From positions 1 to 40,312 of the forward strand of contig PWFH01000058.1 in the NCBI GenBank assembly GCA_003553795.1: 40,312 bases of DNA, given 5' to 3'. Positions within the stretch are counted from its first letter, which is position 1; each line of letters starts with the position of its first letter. This document shows positions 1 through 6,856 of the stretch, piece by piece. The DNA is from Egibacter sp. Lineage in GTDB: Bacteria; Actinomycetota; Nitriliruptoria; Euzebyales; Egibacteraceae. The position numbers and the translations under genes were made by a program. The notes beneath the pieces were generated by a model, which saw only the letters and a program-made list of their open reading frames with translations, was not told the origin of the DNA and ran no database searches.

Positions 1-678
1 GCCTTCGAGTACCAGGGCCAGAAGTGCTCGGCGGCCAGCCGCGCCTACATCCCCCGCTCGCTGTGGCCCCGGGTGCGCGACGGCATCGCCGACCTCGCGG
101 GCGAGGTCAAGGCCGCGACCGGTGACGTCGCCGACCTCTCGACGTTCGCCGGCGCGGTCATCGACGGCGGCGCGTTCGCCAAGCACCGCGACGCGATCGC
201 GGCGGCGAAGGAGGCCTCCGTCGTCGAGGTGCTCGCCGGCGGGGGCACCGACGACCGCGAGGGCTGGTTCGTCGAGCCGACGGTCCTGCACACCGAGGAC
301 CCGCGCTACGACACGATGGAGCGCGAGCTCTTCGGGCCGATCCTCACCGTCTACGTCTACGACGACGCCGAGTGGGAGGACACCCTCGACCTCGTCGACG
401 AGACCGGCCCCTACGCCCTGACCGGCGCGGTCTTCAGCGAGGACGCCGAGGCGGCCCACGAGGCCCTCGACCGGCTGCGCGACGCCGCCGGCAACGTCTA
501 CGTCAACGACAAGCCGACGGGCTCGGTGGTCGGACAGCAGCCCTTCGGCGGAGCCCGCGCCTCTGGCACGAACGACAAGGCCGGATCGCTGCTCAACATC
601 GTGCGGTGGGCCAGCGCCCGCGCGATCAAGGAGACGTTCGTGCCGCCGACCGACTGGCGCTACCCGCATATGGGCTGA
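1..678 (+). CDS. pruA: L-glutamate gamma-semialdehyde (1-pyrroline-5-carboxylate) dehydrogenase, C-terminal part
   Basis: This is the last 225 codons of an aldehyde dehydrogenase; the N-terminal half lies outside the window. The visible part starts in the catalytic loop FEYQGQKCSAASR, whose Cys (ninth visible residue) is the nucleophile. It carries the P5C-dehydrogenase-specific C-terminal stretch NVYVNDKPTGSVVGQQPFGG. The enzyme oxidises glutamate semialdehyde to glutamate with NAD+, the second step of proline catabolism in the cytoplasm. The gene runs in frame from base 1 to TGA at 676-678 and converges with the exonuclease gene 18 bases later. A proline dehydrogenase partner, if present, would lie upstream. 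The family assignment is firm; only completeness is unknown. Confidence 0.93.
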   Translation, partial: AFEYQGQKCSAASRAYIPRSLWPRVRDGIADLAGEVKAATGDVADLSTFAGAVIDGGAFAKHRDAIAAAKEASVVEVLAGGGTDDREGWFVEPTVLHTEDPRYDTMERELFGPILTVYVYDDAEWEDTLDLVDETGPYALTGAVFSEDAEAAHEALDRLRDAAGNVYVNDKPTGSVVGQQPFGGARASGTNDKAGSLLNIVRWASARAIKETFVPPTDWRYPHMG

Positions 679-696
679 GCCCGCGCGGCGCCGCCG

Positions 697-1722
697 TCAG
701 TCCGGGGGGCCCGACGGCGGCGGCGGCGCCTCGGGCCGCGCGGCCACCGCCGCGGCGAGCCGCGCGGCGGTGCGGCCCACCCCCCAGGCGCTGCAGCGCT
801 GCGAGAGATGCGCGGCGCTCGGTCGCCTCCGGGACGCGGCGAGGTCGACGGGCAGGTCGCGGCGCGGGGTCATGAGCGCGACGTTGCGACGGAACACCGA
901 GTCCTCCCCGGAGGCGAGGTCGTCGAGGAGGGCCTGGCCGACCTCGGGACCGAGGACGCTGCGGCAGCCGAGCGGGTCGGCCACGGCCTCGGCGACGCTC
1001 GGGTAGGCGGCGAGCAGCGCCGCGGCACGGCGGGGGCCGATGCCGTGGACGCCGGGGAGGTTGTCGGAGCGGTCGCCGCGCAGCGCGGCGAACTCGAGGT
1101 ACTGCGCAGGGTCGACGCCGAGGTCGCGGCGCAGCCGCCCGGGGGTCATGCGCACCGGCGCCACCCCGCCCCCGCGCAGGGCGAGCACCGTCGTCGCTGC
1201 CGAGACGAGGCAGAGCGCGTCGCGGTCGGCGGTGGCGACGACCGCGCGGCCGCCTTCGGACTCGACCGCCGCCGCCGCGGAGGCGACGACGTCGTCGGCC
1301 TCCCAGCCCTCGGCGACGGCGACGGCGAGCCCGAGCTCGGCGGCGGCCTCGGGCAGGGTGAGCAGGAGCGCCTCGAGTTCGGGCGGCTTCTCGGCACGCT
1401 GGGCCTTGTAGGCGGGGTAGCGCTCGCGGCGGTGGGAGCGCTCCCGGCTGTCGAAGGCCACGAGCAGGCCCTCGGCGGGCGCGCGCTCGGCGACGCCCGC
1501 GAGCAGGGAGAGGAACCCGGCGACCGGCCCGCCGCCGGCGCCGGCGTGGAAGGCCCGGTGGGCGAGGCCGTCGCCGTCGACGGCGAGGAGGTCGGTCCGC
1601 GGCGGGGCCGTGGCGCCCGGCGGTGGGGACGGCGCGGCCTCGGGTGCCACCGGGCCCGCCGCGCCGGCGGTCGCGAAGGCCGAGGGCAGGAGGTCGTCGT
1701 CGAAGAGCGTCGGGCCGTCCAC
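697..1722 (-). CDS. 5'-3' exonuclease (DNA polymerase I exonuclease-domain family)
   Basis: The protein has 341 residues. After a Pro/Ala-rich N-terminal stretch of about 45 residues it shows the FEN/PolI 5'-nuclease fold: LLAVDGDGLAHRAF (first metal-binding Asp), AFDSRERSHRRERYPAYK, the acidic EADDVVA motif, ATADRDALCL, and a helix-3-turn-helix DNA-binding motif GDRSDNLPGVHGIGP. No polymerase domain follows, so this is the stand-alone exonuclease common in actinobacteria, probably removing flaps or RNA primers during repair and replication. The GTG start at 1722 lies only 5 bases after the MFS gene stop, so the two are probably cotranscribed. No strong ribosome-binding site is visible, and the low-complexity N-terminus leaves the exact start uncertain. 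Confidence 0.88.
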   Translation of the reverse strand: MDGPTLFDDDLLPSAFATAGAAGPVAPEAAPSPPPGATAPPRTDLLAVDGDGLAHRAFHAGAGGGPVAGFLSLLAGVAERAPAEGLLVAFDSRERSHRRERYPAYKAQRAEKPPELEALLLTLPEAAAELGLAVAVAEGWEADDVVASAAAAVESEGGRAVVATADRDALCLVSAATTVLALRGGGVAPVRMTPGRLRRDLGVDPAQYLEFAALRGDRSDNLPGVHGIGPRRAAALLAAYPSVAEAVADPLGCRSVLGPEVGQALLDDLASGEDSVFRRNVALMTPRRDLPVDLAASRRRPSAAHLSQRCSAWGVGRTAARLAAAVAARPEAPPPPSGPPD

Positions 1723-1727
1723 GCCCG

Positions 1728-2930
1728 CTAGCGTGCCGCATCCTCGGCCACGAGGCGAGGCCGCACCCCACGCCGTAGCCCCACCATCGTCGCGGCGAGC
1801 AGGGGCAGCGCCGCAGCGAGCAGGAAGAGCGGCCCGCTGCCGAGGGCGGGCAGGGCGGCGCCGACCGCGGACTGCCCGAGGCCGGCGCCGAGCATGATCG
1901 CCGCGAGGTAGAGGCTGAAGCCCTCCGCGTGGCGCCCGGGGGGCACGATGCGCTGCAGGCGGATCGTGCCGAGGGCGTTGAGCGGAGCGATCGGGGCGCC
2001 CGCGGCGAGGAGGAGCACGCCGAGCCCGACGGGACCGGCGGTCATGGCGATCGGCGCGACGAGCGCGGCGAGGGCGAGCAGCAGCCAGCCGGCGGGGCGG
2101 GCCTCACCGGTCAGCGCGTCGACGCGCAGGCTCGCGACGAGGCCGCCGAGGCCACTGCCGAGGGCGAGGAGGGCGAGCAGGGGCCCAGCGAGCGCGGGGT
2201 CGGCCCCGAAGCCCTCGACATGCGCAGGCGTGAGCGCCTCGACCGCGCCGACGCCGACGGCGACGACGAAGACGAGGCCGAGGATGGGCGCCACCCCGGG
2301 GATCTGCCATGGCATGCCCGACGGCCGCGCCTCGGCCGGCGGCAGGGTCGGCAGCACGAGCGTGAGCAGCGCCGCGGCGATCGCCGAGGCCGCCATCGCC
2401 ACGAGGACGCCCTCGGGGCCGACGAGCAGCGCGAGGATCCCCGCGAGCGCGGGCCCGGCGACGAAGGCGATCTCGGCCGCGACGGCCTCGACGGCGTTGG
2501 CCCTCGGCAGGTCCTCGCGGGCGACGACGGCGGGCAGCAGGGCACGGAAGCCGCCGGTGAGCGCAGCCATCGCGACGCCCTGCGCGAGCGCGAGTCCGAG
2601 GAGCGCCCCGAAGGGGGCGCCGCCGGCCGCGGCGGCCGCGATCGCGAGGAGGACCGTGGCGGTGAGCAGGGCGTCGCGCCGCAGCCCGCGCCCGAGCTCG
2701 GCCCGGTCGAGCATGCGGCCGCGCCACAACGCCGAGCCGCCCGCGGCGAGCATCGCCGCCCCGCTGAGCAGCGCGCCCGCTGCGACGCTGCCGCCGACCT
2801 GGCGGCCGAGCAGGACGAGCCCGAGCAGCGTCATCGTCGCCGGCAGGCGGGCGAGGAACGACGCGAGGGTCCAGCGCCGCCACGTCGGCTGCCGCAGCAG
2901 CGCGAGGAGCTCGCGACCTCCCTGGCCCAC
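1728..2930 (-). CDS. MFS-type multidrug/solute exporter of unknown substrate
   Basis: About 400 residues with roughly 12 hydrophobic segments, beginning with the segment around SFLARLPATMTLLGLVLLGR, which fits a major facilitator superfamily permease in the inner membrane. An Ala/Leu/Gly-rich composition and a loop between the two six-helix halves are visible. GTG at 2930 was chosen because a GGAGGT sequence ends four bases before it. The longer open frame, reaching 3257, would run antisense through the start of the neighbouring dehydrogenase gene and is rich in Ser/Arg/Thr with no membrane character. The gene is followed by the exonuclease gene after 5 bases. Nothing in the sequence indicates the substrate. 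Confidence 0.82.
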   Translation of the reverse strand: MGQGGRELLALLRQPTWRRWTLASFLARLPATMTLLGLVLLGRQVGGSVAAGALLSGAAMLAAGGSALWRGRMLDRAELGRGLRRDALLTATVLLAIAAAAAGGAPFGALLGLALAQGVAMAALTGGFRALLPAVVAREDLPRANAVEAVAAEIAFVAGPALAGILALLVGPEGVLVAMAASAIAAALLTLVLPTLPPAEARPSGMPWQIPGVAPILGLVFVVAVGVGAVEALTPAHVEGFGADPALAGPLLALLALGSGLGGLVASLRVDALTGEARPAGWLLLALAALVAPIAMTAGPVGLGVLLLAAGAPIAPLNALGTIRLQRIVPPGRHAEGFSLYLAAIMLGAGLGQSAVGAALPALGSGPLFLLAAALPLLAATMVGLRRGVRPRLVAEDAAR

Positions 2931-3078
2931 CGTGACCTCCCCCCTGCCGGCGCCCCGCGACGGCGGAGCGGCTCCGCCGTCGCGCCAGCGCTCCACGCTA
3001 CTGCCCACGCGACCCCGAGCGTGCCTACGCTGGGCCGCGCGGCGACGGATCGTCGCGCGCGAGGTCGGGAGGGCAGGC
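2931..3078. promoter_or_regulatory. Divergent promoter region between MFS and SDR genes
   Basis: This 148-base gap separates two divergently read genes. A TAGCGT hexamer on the minus strand (2995-3000) could be the -10 box for the MFS gene, and TACGCT on the plus strand (3026-3031) that for the dehydrogenase. Neither has a recognisable -35 box 16-18 bases upstream. The hexamers match the TAGNNT/TACGCT boxes seen ahead of other genes in this window. Assignment rests on that recurrence only. Confidence 0.35.
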
Positions 3079-3837
3079 GTGGAGCTCACAGGCAAGGTCG
3101 CCGTCGTCACCGGCGCCTCGAGCGGCATCGGCGAGGCCACCGTCGCCGCGCTCGCCGGGCAGGGGATGCGGGTCATCGCCGTCGCACGCCGGCGCGAGCG
3201 CCTCGAGGCGCTCGCCGGGGCGCTGCCGGGGGTCACCGCCCATCCCGCGGACGTCACCGACGAGGCCGCCGTCGCCGCGCTCGCCGACCGCGTCCGCGCG
3301 CGCGAGCGCGCCTGTCACGTCCTCGTCGCCGCGGCCGGCGCGACGTTCGGCCGGCGCTTCCGAGGCCCCGATGACAGCGCCGCGGTCGCCCGCGCCATGG
3401 ACCTCAACCTCGGCGGCACCGTGCGCTGCTTCGGCGCCTTCGCCGACCTGCTCGCTGCCTCCGCGCCCGCGCGGGCGATCGCCGTGGCCTCGGTCGCCGG
3501 CAAGCTCGCCGTCGGCACCTCACCGGCCTACGCCGCCTCGAAGTTCGCCACCGTCGGCTTCGTCGAGGGCATCGCGCCCGACTGGCGGCGCCGCGGGGTG
3601 GCGGTGTGCCAGGTCAACCCTGGGCTCGTCGTCACCGAGGGCTTCCCCCAGCAGCGCGTGCGGGCGTCGGCGCTCGGGCGCCGGCTCGTCGCCGGGCCCG
3701 ACGACGTCGCGCGGGCGGTCGTCGAGGTCGCGCGCCGCGGCACGCCGGAGCGCACGGTGCCGCGCTGGTACCGCCCGCTCGTCGTCGGCCGCCACGTCGC
3801 CGCTCCGCTCTACCGCCTCGCCACGCGCTGGGCGTGA
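3079..3837 (+). CDS. Short-chain dehydrogenase/reductase (classical SDR)
   Basis: This 252-residue cytoplasmic oxidoreductase has the classical SDR cofactor motif TGASSGIG at residues 11-18 and the catalytic tetrad Asn110, Ser138, Tyr151 and Lys155 (YAASK). Arg residues after beta-2 (VARRRERLE) favour NADP(H) over NAD(H), by family rule. The NNAG motif is altered to AAAG. The GTG start at 3079 is preceded by GGGAGG at the right distance, and the reading frame upstream has no homology. Substrate cannot be told from the sequence. The gene is monocistronic, convergent with the sensor kinase gene 7 bases downstream. Confidence 0.88.
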   Translation: MELTGKVAVVTGASSGIGEATVAALAGQGMRVIAVARRRERLEALAGALPGVTAHPADVTDEAAVAALADRVRARERACHVLVAAAGATFGRRFRGPDDSAAVARAMDLNLGGTVRCFGAFADLLAASAPARAIAVASVAGKLAVGTSPAYAASKFATVGFVEGIAPDWRRRGVAVCQVNPGLVVTEGFPQQRVRASALGRRLVAGPDDVARAVVEVARRGTPERTVPRWYRPLVVGRHVAAPLYRLATRWA

Positions 3838-3844
3838 GTGGCCC

Positions 3845-6106
3845 TCAACGCTCGGCGCGCAGCACCTCGTCGAGCGCACCGAGGAGCATGGCCGCGGTGT
3901 AGGGCTTGGGCAGGTGGGCGTCGGCCTCGAGCGCGTCGTCGGCCTCGCCGAGCCGGCCGCTCGCCAGGACGACGGGCAGGGTCGAGCCGCGCGACCGCAG
4001 CCAGGCGATGAGCGAGGGCCCGTCGCAGCGGGGCATGACCGCGTCGACGATCGCGACGTCGACGTCCTCGCCGTGCTCGGCGAGGACCTCGATGGCCTCC
4101 TCACCGTCGGCGGCCTCGAGCACGCCGTAGCCCGAGGCGATGAGCATCTGGCGGGTGAGGTCGCGGATCGCCGCCTCGTCCTCGACGATGAGGGCGACCT
4201 CGCCGTGGCCGAGCGGCAGCCGGGACCGCTCCGGCTGCCGCGGCGCGGAGGGCGAGGCGCGCGGGGCGGGCAGGTGGACCTTGAACGTCGTGCCGCGGCC
4301 CAGGGCGGTGTCGACGTCGATGAACCCACCGTGGTTGCGGACGAGGACCTCCGCGGTCGACAGCCCGAGCCCGGTGCCGAGCCCCGGCGGCTTCGTCGTG
4401 AAGAACGGGTCGAAGAGGCGCGCGAGGTCACCATCGGCGATGCCCGTGCCGTCGTCGGCGACGTCGAAGCGGACGTAGTCGCCGGCGCCGCCCCCACCGT
4501 GGAAGGTGACCGCGTCCTCCTCGAGGGTCACCCGCCGCGCCGACAGCCGCAGATGCCCGCCGCCGGGCATCGCGTCGCGGGCGTTGACGGCGAGGTTGAG
4601 CAGCACCTGGTGGAGCTGGGTCGCGTCGGCGTCGAGGTGCCGCGCGCCCGGCTCGACGACCGTCGTGCAGCGGATCCCACTCGGGAAGGTCTCGTGCACG
4701 ATCCGCGCGACCTCCTCGAAGAGCGCGGCGACGTCGACCCCCTCGGTCCCGCGCTCGGAGCCGCGGGCGAACGACAGCACCTGCTGGACCATGTCGGCGC
4801 CGCGCAGCGCGCTGTCCTCGACGGTCCTGAGGAGCTCGAGGCGGCGCGGGTCGTGCTCCCCCTCGCGCAGGAGCCCGATCGAGGCGACGATCGGCGCGAG
4901 GACGTTGTTGAGGTCGTGGGCCATCCCCCCAGCGAGCGTGCCGATGCTCTCGAGGCGCTGGGCCTGCCGCAGCTGCTCCTCCATGCGCCGCCGCTCGGTG
5001 ATGTCGCGGAAGTACACCGCGAGGCCCTCCTCGGAGGGGTAGGCGTTGACCTCGAACCACGTGTCGGTGGGCTCGTAGTAGTACGCCTCGAGCACGACGG
5101 TGACGCGCTCGGCCATCGCGCGGTGGTAGGCGAGGTGGAGCGGGGAGTCGACGGTCTCGGGGAAGGCCTCCCACACGCTGCGCCCGAGCAGCTCGGCGCG
5201 GTCGCGGCGCAGGAGCTGCTCGCCGCGGGCGTTGACGTAGGTGAACCGCCACGCGCCGTCGAGGACGTAGAAGGCGTCGGTCATGCTCTCGAGCGTCGTC
5301 GTGAGCCGTGCGGCGACCGCCTCGGCGGCGGCGTGCGCGGCCCTCACCTCCGAGGCGTCCTCGACGACGGTCACCGTCGCCGTGGCCGCGCCGTCGGCGT
5401 CGTGGACCCGCGAGGCCGACACGCGGGCGAAGACCGTCGCGCCGTCACGGTGGAGGTAGCGCTGCTCGAACTGCAGCGCCTCGACGTCGTCGCGGCGCAG
5501 CCGCTCATAGCGCGCGGCGACGGCGACCCGGTCGTCGGGGTGGGTCAACGCGAGGAGTCCGCCGGCCCGCACGTCGGCCTCGTCGTGGCCGACGAGATCG
5601 CAGAAGGCCGAGTTGGCCGAGACCGGCGTGCCGTCGCTCACGGTGACGACGATCCCGACGCTCGCGACGTCGTAGAGCTCACGGTACTGCGCCTCGCGAC
5701 GCTCGAGGGCCCGGCGCTCGCGCACCGACGGGGTGACGTCGCGCACGACCGCGAGCAGGGCGGCCTCGCCGCCGGCCACCGGCGCGAGGGTGAGCTCGTA
5801 GGCGCGCTGCGACGTCGAGCCCTCGGCGAGGTCGCAGACGAAGCGTCGGCGCTGCCCCGCGAGGGCGAGGGTGAGCTCGTGGCGCAGGCACAGGCCCGCG
5901 GTCAACGGCATGAGCGTGGCGAGGTGCTCACCGCTGAGGGCGGCCTCGTCGCGCTCGAGCGCCTCGGCCGCGGCGGGGTTCGCCGCGATCACGCGGCCGT
6001 CGGCGTCGAGGGCGAGGACCCCGTCGGGGTAGGCGTCGAAGAGCGCGCTCGTCGACGCCGTCGGCGCCCGGCGTCCGGCGTCCGGGTCGTGGCTCGGGAG
6101 CACCAT
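3845..6106 (-). CDS. Soluble hybrid histidine kinase with three PAS domains and a receiver domain
   Basis: This 753-residue protein has no membrane segment. Three PAS domains lie at about residues 20-125, 138-255 and 268-375. A HisKA dimerisation domain follows with phospho-acceptor His397 in the GGMAHDLNN motif. The HATPase domain shows the N box near 503-512, DDGTGI at 551-556 and GLGTGLGLS. A C-terminal receiver domain (about 636-750) has acidic pocket EDE at 642-644, phospho-acceptor Asp688 and Lys734. HDLNN-type hybrid kinases sense through PAS cofactors or ligands and relay phosphate internally. No separate response regulator, phosphotransfer protein or output gene is adjacent, so it is an orphan; the signal is unknown. 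The AT-rich promoter candidate at 6174-6204 supports the start. Confidence 0.9.
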   Translation of the reverse strand: MVLPSHDPDAGRRAPTASTSALFDAYPDGVLALDADGRVIAANPAAAEALERDEAALSGEHLATLMPLTAGLCLRHELTLALAGQRRRFVCDLAEGSTSQRAYELTLAPVAGGEAALLAVVRDVTPSVRERRALERREAQYRELYDVASVGIVVTVSDGTPVSANSAFCDLVGHDEADVRAGGLLALTHPDDRVAVAARYERLRRDDVEALQFEQRYLHRDGATVFARVSASRVHDADGAATATVTVVEDASEVRAAHAAAEAVAARLTTTLESMTDAFYVLDGAWRFTYVNARGEQLLRRDRAELLGRSVWEAFPETVDSPLHLAYHRAMAERVTVVLEAYYYEPTDTWFEVNAYPSEEGLAVYFRDITERRRMEEQLRQAQRLESIGTLAGGMAHDLNNVLAPIVASIGLLREGEHDPRRLELLRTVEDSALRGADMVQQVLSFARGSERGTEGVDVAALFEEVARIVHETFPSGIRCTTVVEPGARHLDADATQLHQVLLNLAVNARDAMPGGGHLRLSARRVTLEEDAVTFHGGGGAGDYVRFDVADDGTGIADGDLARLFDPFFTTKPPGLGTGLGLSTAEVLVRNHGGFIDVDTALGRGTTFKVHLPAPRASPSAPRQPERSRLPLGHGEVALIVEDEAAIRDLTRQMLIASGYGVLEAADGEEAIEVLAEHGEDVDVAIVDAVMPRCDGPSLIAWLRSRGSTLPVVLASGRLGEADDALEADAHLPKPYTAAMLLGALDEVLRAER

Positions 6107-6173
6107 GCTGTCCGATCCCCGCTGACGACGTCCCCGCTCAGCGTCTCCCCGTCAGCGAACGGTGATTCCAATG

Positions 6174-6204
6174 ACACTAAAGCGCGCAGAACGGCCGTCG
6201 TCAA
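6174..6204 (-). promoter_or_regulatory. Candidate promoter of the hybrid histidine kinase gene
   Basis: Read on the minus strand, TTGACG (6199-6204) and TAGTGT (6174-6179) are separated by 19 bases, in one of the few AT-rich patches of the window. The 19-base spacing is longer than the usual 17. Transcription would start about 60 bases before the kinase ATG at 6106. Confidence 0.4.
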
Positions 6205-6261
6205 GGAAGGGGCACCGGAGCCTCACGCAACCCTGACGTCACCGCGCGTGCAGCGGCGGCG

Positions 6262-6750
6262 TCAGGACGGGGGCGGGGACGCGGCATCGTCGTCGCCCCG
6301 CGCCGCCCTGAGGCGGCGGACGAGCAGGACGACCCCCCAGGCGATGAGCGCGACGGGCCACCAGCGGGCGAGCCAGGCGACGTCGCCGATCGCCTGGGCG
6401 AGCCCGATCGCGGCGAGGACGCCCCCGGGCACGAGCGGCCACCAGCCCCCGGGACGGCGGCCGGCGGAGAGCCGGTCGATGAGCGCGACGAGCGCGAACC
6501 CACCCGCGAGGCCAAGCAGGGGCGCGCCGGGGCGGCCGAGCACCGGCTCGACGACGAGGCCGACGCCGAGGCCGGTGACGATGCCGCCGGGCACGAGGAA
6601 GCCGTAGACGCGCGTGGCGGCGTAGACGACGAGCAGGGCCGCGCCGACGAGCGCGACGACGACCTCGCCGGGCGCACCGATCTGCAGGAGCAGGAGCAGC
6701 GTCGCGCCGATGACGACGAGCGCGATGCCGGGCACCTGCTCTCTGCGCAC
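6262..6750 (-). CDS. Small multi-pass membrane protein, LiaI/LiaF-like transmembrane region (DUF5668-like)
   Basis: This 162-residue protein is dominated by hydrophobic segments, among them IALVVIGATLLLLLQIG, VVVALVGAALLVVYAATRVY, GGIVTGLGVGLVV, GGVLAAIGLAQAIG and WWPVALIAWGVVLLVRRLR. The repeated pattern Pro-Gly-hairpin-WWP resembles the LiaI/LiaF-type membrane region; the cell-wall-stress role known for LiaF in Firmicutes cannot be assumed here. The GTG start at 6750 has GGAGG five bases upstream; the longer frame to 6876 has no membrane character and would reach into the divergent pepN gene. The C-terminus is short and cytoplasmic-looking (acidic, Ser/Pro). Its family assignment is tentative. 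Confidence 0.65.
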   Translation of the reverse strand: MRREQVPGIALVVIGATLLLLLQIGAPGEVVVALVGAALLVVYAATRVYGFLVPGGIVTGLGVGLVVEPVLGRPGAPLLGLAGGFALVALIDRLSAGRRPGGWWPLVPGGVLAAIGLAQAIGDVAWLARWWPVALIAWGVVLLVRRLRAARGDDDAASPPPS

Positions 6751-6813
6751 GGACGCCTCCGGGGTCGGGTCGGGCCATCCTCGCCGATGCGGCGGGACGT
6801 CGGCAACGACCGC

Positions 6814-6819
6814 TAGCCT
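6814..6819 (+). promoter_or_regulatory. Candidate -10 box upstream of pepN
   Basis: TAGCCT at this position is identical to boxes seen before the ArsR-type, SRPBCC and SixA-type genes in this window. It lies 37 bases before the pepN GTG, leaving room for the weak GAGAGG ribosome-binding site. No -35 box is apparent. Confidence 0.35.
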
Positions 6820-6856
6820 GCCGCGGCAGCCCCGCCACCAACCGAGAGGCGCCCCC

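Noticed and set aside
2931-3257. N-terminal extension of the MFS gene
   Set aside because: It would overlap the SDR gene start antisense, has no membrane character, and a good ribosome-binding site fits GTG 2930.
3371-6607. Long plus-strand open frame opposite the histidine kinase
   Set aside because: The kinase on the other strand has intact PAS, HisKA, HATPase and receiver motifs; this frame is its complement shadow.
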